64,000 bases of DNA from Odobenus rosmarus divergens (Eukaryota; Chordata; Mammalia; Carnivora; Odobenidae). The notes below the pieces were generated by a model that searched no databases, was not told the origin of the DNA, and was given only the letters and a program-made list of their open reading frames with translations. The number at the start of each line of letters is the position of its first letter. Positions within the stretch are counted from its first letter, which is position 1. The DNA lies in contig NW_004451011.1 in the NCBI RefSeq assembly GCF_000321225.1, forward strand, positions 485,174-549,173, written 5' to 3'. Both the position numbers and the translations under genes were made by a program. Positions 1 to 64,000 of this stretch are shown piece by piece.

Positions 1-152
1 AATCCAAGATGACTTGGTATAACTATGATTACAGAATTTGATGGTTAGAAATGAAGTCTAGTAAGGTCCAGCCTAAGGTCCTTATACCCAATCTGTAGAC
101 ACAGAATAGTCACATCCCCAGAAACCAGGATATATCTCCAATCTGCATGAGT
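1..152 (-). other. LARS1: LARS1 3' UTR, partial
   Basis: This is the transcribed sequence downstream of the TAA stop at 153-155. No AATAAA is present on the minus strand here. The only hexamer-like signal is ATTAAA at 152-157, which overlaps the stop codon and is too early to be the main signal. The poly(A) site should lie below position 1. Confidence 0.8.
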
Positions 153-61162
<61,010 letters not shown>

Positions 61163-61218
61163 CTATTGGACACAAAAGAGATAGAATTATCCACTCTATA
61201 CTCTGACAGGCTTGCTTT

Positions 61219-61412
61219 TTTTTTTTTAAAAAGATTTTATTTATTTATTTGAGAGAGAGAGAATGAGAGATAGCATGAGAGGGAAGAGGGTCAGAGGGAG
61301 AAGCAGACTCCCTGCCGAGCAGGGAGCCCGATGTGGGACTCGATCCCGGGACTCCAGGATCATGACCTGAGCCGAAGGCAGTCGCTTAACCAACTGAGCC
61401 ACCCAGGCGCCC
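61219..61412 (-). mobile_element. CAN-SINE close to exon 2 acceptor, sense with LARS1
   Basis: T-run with AAGATTTTATTTATTTATTT and reversed head GAGCCACCCAGGCGCCC. TSD GACAGGCTTGCTTT at 61205 and 61413. Its poly(A) ends 56 nt upstream of the exon 2 3' splice site. Confidence 0.97.
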
Positions 61413-62298
61413 GACAGGCTTGCTTTAAAAAAAGTGGGTTCACACAGAACTGAGCTGTTTACTGAGAGGCAATTTTTCCATGGTTATCTTGAATTTTAAA
61501 AACGATTAAAAATTATGATGATAACAATCCGTCCACTTTAAACCTCAAAGGGATGGTGAAATGAATTACTTAAATATATAAAAGCTCTGAAACACTTTTT
61601 TTAATCAGACACTAAAACAGATACTGTTGTCAAATAGATACTGTTCCTATTTAGTTAAAATGTATAAATACTTAGAAAAGTATAGGATGGAGTAGTACCT
61701 GCTGGCCAAGCTGCAATTATGCCCACCAAAGAATGATGCTGAGACCCAGTGGGAAGACGCTGAGGGAAGATTAGTCAACTGTTTTTTTTTTTTTTTTCCA
61801 TGGAAACTGATGAAGAACTTCTCTTCAAATGGTTAACAGATTATTAATATGAAGTTAAAAGGAAACAGAGAATAGCAAGCATGTCTCTAGTAATATCAGA
61901 TCTACATGGCAACATTGCCATCACCATCCTGGTTTCGGCTGAAACCGAAAGCAAAGCACACACATCATCAACCTATTTCTGAAAAAAAGAAAGGTTAGAG
62001 CTTCTTTCTCAGTTTCTGATTCCGTGGAAAAAAAAAAATTAGCTGCTAAAAGCAAGTGTGCTGAAGCTGGAGTGGAATGAACACTTACAGAACAGACAAG
62101 TGTGAAAGCTGGATACCAATGGACCATCCACAAATCTAATTCTGTTTTGAAACTTACTTTTAGTTTCTAAAATTTTATTCTCTGGTATAAAGTTATCTGA
62201 ACTGAAATTAGATTTTCTTCCCCTTCTTATATGCTAACATTTCCAGATTCTGCAGCATTTTCAAATGCTGAAAATATCTGGGTTCTACTCATACTTTT

Positions 62299-62407
62299 TT
62301 TTAAGATTTTTTTTTTTAAGAAATCTCTATACCCAACATGGAGCTCAAACTCACAACCCCGAGATATGAGTCCCATGCTCCACTCACTGGGCCAGCCAGG
62401 CACCCCT
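62299..62407 (-). mobile_element. Short tRNA-only SINE, sense with LARS1
   Basis: T-rich start, AAGAAATCTCTATACCCAAC, CACTGGGCCAGCCAGGCACC. TSD GGGTTCTACTCATACTTTT / GGGCTCTACTCACACTTTT. Confidence 0.92.
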
Positions 62408-62542
62408 GGGGCTCTACTCACACTTTTACAACCTACTAAACAGGTGACCTTGCCAAGTCACCTAACACCTGCAACTCAGTCTCCTTTAATCATGCCTCCC
62501 TCTCTCCTTTCAACCAACAATTTAAAAAATGCTTCCCAATTG

Positions 62543-62660
62543 GGCACCTGGCCGGCTCAATCAGTACAGCATGCAACTCTTGATCTTGGAGTTGTGAGTT
62601 CAAGCCCCACAGTGGACACAGAGCTTACTTAAATATATATTTATATATATATTTTATATT
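62543..62660 (+). mobile_element. Short tRNA-only SINE with AT-repeat tail
   Basis: GGGCACCTGGCCGGCTCAAT, ACTCTTGATCTTGGAGTTGT, AGAGCTTACTTAAATATATA; the tail has expanded into a (TATA)n-like run at 62630-62660. Confidence 0.9.
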
Positions 62661-62673
62661 ACTTAAAAAAAAG

Positions 62674-62768
62674 GTGGGGCGTCTGGCTGGCTCAGTCAGT
62701 AGAGCATGTGACTCTTGATCTCAGGGTTGTGAGTTCAAGCCCCACACTGGACGTAGTTTACTTAAAAA
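62674..62768 (+). mobile_element. Short tRNA-only SINE, antisense to LARS1
   Basis: GGGGCGTCTGGCTGGCTCAG, CTCTTGATCTCAGGGTTGTG, CCCACACTGGACGTAGTTTA. Together with the preceding copy it is bracketed by AAAATGCTT (62527 and 62771). Confidence 0.9.
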
Positions 62769-62979
62769 ACAAAATGCTTTCTAGTCGTATCACAGATATA
62801 CTGGATTCTTAACTGTTTTCTAAATGGTTACACAAATTTGAGCACTTTGCAAAGAGGAATTCTGTGCAGTCAAAAGAACCCCAACCTTAACACTATTTCT
62901 CCAATAACTATCTTAAATATACTTTGTGTATTATGTAATAAAAATAACTAACAGTATTAAAATTAAGATTTAGTACAAG

Positions 62980-63159
62980 GGATGCCTGGGTGGCTCCGTT
63001 GGTTAAGCGACTGCCTTTGGCTCAGGTCATATCCCAGGGTCCTGGGATCGAGCCCCGCATTGGGCTCCACCTGCTCTGAGGGGAGCCTGCTTCCCCCTCT
63101 CCCTCTGCCTGCCGCCTCCCCTGCTTGTGCTGTCAAATAAATTAATTAATTTAAAAAAA
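62980..63159 (+). mobile_element. CAN-SINE, antisense to LARS1
   Basis: GGATGCCTGGGTGGCTCCGT head, AAATAAATTAATTAATTTAA tail. TSD AAGATTTAGTACAA at 62966 and 63160. Confidence 0.96.
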
Positions 63160-63240
63160 AGATTTAGTACAAATCTACTATAAAGTTGTCAGCTCTGTTT
63201 TATTATTTTCAGTTCCCTACATATTTTTCAAGCTATTGAA

Positions 63241-63410
63241 TTTTTTTTAATATTTTATTTATTTATTTGACAGAGAGAAAGAGAGCTCACGCACAAGCAG
63301 GGGGAGCAGCAGACGGAGAGGGAGAAGCAGGCTCCCCGCTGAGCAGGACCCTGGAATCATGACCTGAGCCAAAGGCAGACACTTAACCAACTGAGCCACC
63401 CAGGCGCCCC
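63241..63410 (-). mobile_element. CAN-SINE with internal deletion, sense with LARS1
   Basis: AATATTTTATTTATTTATTT at the low end, GAGCCACCCAGGCGCCCC at the high end. About 28 bp between GCTGAGCAGG and ACCCTGGAATCATG is missing, with CAGG/CCTG at the joint. Confidence 0.94.
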
Positions 63411-63456
63411 AGTTTCCTGCATTTTAAACCAAAGAATGGTTTACTACTTTTTAAGT

Positions 63457-63550
63457 ATGTTTAAGATAGAAGACAAGTCAGCTTACAAGGAGGAGGTGAA
63501 GCATGTTTAAGAAAGAAGACAAGGACAAGTCAGCTTACGAGGAGGTGAAA
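63457..63550. repeat. Tandem duplication of about 46-50 bp
   Basis: ATGTTTAAGATAGAAGACAA through GTCAGCTTACAAGGAGGAGG (63457) repeats as ATGTTTAAGAAAGAAGACAA through GTCAGCTTACGAGGAGGTGA (63503), the second copy having an extra GGACAA. Confidence 0.9.
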
Positions 63551-63625
63551 TACTGGATTAAAGGAAGAACCCTGCTACAAAGGCAGAGAGGAAATGAGAA
63601 AGAATTCCATAATTTGAAAAGTCAT

Positions 63626-63734
63626 GGGGACGCCTGTCTGGCTCAGTCAGTGGAGCATGCAACTCTTGATCTTGGGGTTGTGATTTCAAGCCCTCCGTTG
63701 GGTGTAAAAATTACTTAAAAAAAAAAAATAAATA
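63626..63734 (+). mobile_element. Short tRNA-only SINE, antisense to LARS1
   Basis: GGGGACGCCTGTCTGGCTCA, AACTCTTGATCTTGGGGTTG, GTTGGGTGTAAAAATTACTT, A-run. Confidence 0.92.
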
Positions 63735-63849
63735 AGGGACATAAGTTTCTCCAGTAACCAAAGGAAAATGAAAGTGACAAGGGAATTTTTTATTTCTATA
63801 AACCCTGACCAGATCATAACTGCTGTGAGTGGAAATGGTATCAAAACAT

Positions 63850-64000
63850 AAATCTGATCAAGTCAATTCCCTTTCAGAGATTCTCTGTAGCTGTCAGCAT
63901 AAAGTCTATTCTGTAAAACCTGGCACTCCAGGACCTTCTTGTCTAATTTCTGCCAGATCCCTCTCTCCTCCCCTTTCTTTCATTCCCCCACTGCAGGCCC
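63850..64000 (+). mobile_element. L2-like LINE fragment
   Basis: AAGTCAATTCCCTTTCAGAG, CATAAAGTCTATTCTGTAAA, CCTGGCACTCCAGGACCTTC, CAGATCCCTCTCTCCTCCCC: the L2 3' region order, running off the window. Confidence 0.5.

Larger units (their letters stand above)
61163..64000 (-). other. LARS1: LARS1 intron 1 (3' part)
   Basis: 2.8 kb of intron with SINEs listed separately and an L2-like piece at the end. No CpG-rich region, start codon context or promoter is visible, so exon 1 lies beyond 64000. 61427-62280 holds nothing I recognise. Confidence 0.85.

Noticed and set aside
61163..64000. LARS1 exon 1 and promoter in the last 2.8 kb
   Set aside because: No CpG-rich segment and no ATG-GCN followed by a donor with a plausible leader was found; exon 2 enters in phase 0, so a tiny exon 1 must lie further away.

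Overview
This is mammalian nuclear DNA, from a carnivore. Introns follow GT-AG rules, there are no bacterial-style genes, and the window is saturated with tRNA-derived CAN-SINEs whose body reads (G)GGCGCCTGGGTGGCTCAG and ends in a CT-rich stretch plus AAATAAATAAAATCTTT. That SINE type, with carnivore L1 copies, points to Caniformia. The SINE spelling fits arctoids (bears including giant panda, pinnipeds, mustelids) better than dog or cat, but I cannot fix the species by eye.

One gene fills the window: LARS1, cytosolic leucyl-tRNA synthetase, on the minus strand. I placed 31 coding exons, numbered 2 to 32, from 61162 down to 153. They sum to 3525 nt including the stop. With the two residues (Met-Ala) expected from exon 1, this gives 1176 residues, the length of the human protein as I remember it. 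Every junction is GT-AG, all phases join, and there is no frameshift or stop. Exon 1 and the promoter lie beyond position 64000 and are not in the window; the 3' UTR runs off the window at position 1.

Layout, in transcript order: intron 1 start (61163-64000); catalytic core with the HIGH-type motif (exons 2-8, 61162-50129); CP1 editing domain (exons 9-15/16, 48119-33620); second half of the catalytic core with leucine-specific and KMSKS elements (exons 16-22, 33705-27511); anticodon-binding region (exons 23-26, 19102-15341); vertebrate C-terminal region (exons 27-32, 15090-153). Intron 22 (8.4 kb) holds a nearly full-length, decayed L1 in the same orientation as the gene.

Almost everything else is transposon sequence: about 40 full-type CAN-SINEs, about 12 short tRNA-only SINEs, young and old L1 pieces, MIR, L2, MER20 and MER5-type relics, and a few microsatellites. 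I found no unknown multi-gene system. The observations most worth checking are a 34-nt U6 snRNA 5' fragment with flanking direct repeats inside a SINE (58468-58501), a 95-bp perfect repeat of a distant old L1 segment abutting the only assembly gap (59386-59480, probable misassembly), nested SINEs, an L1 lacking most of ORF1, and SINEs lying 50-60 nt from LARS1 splice sites.
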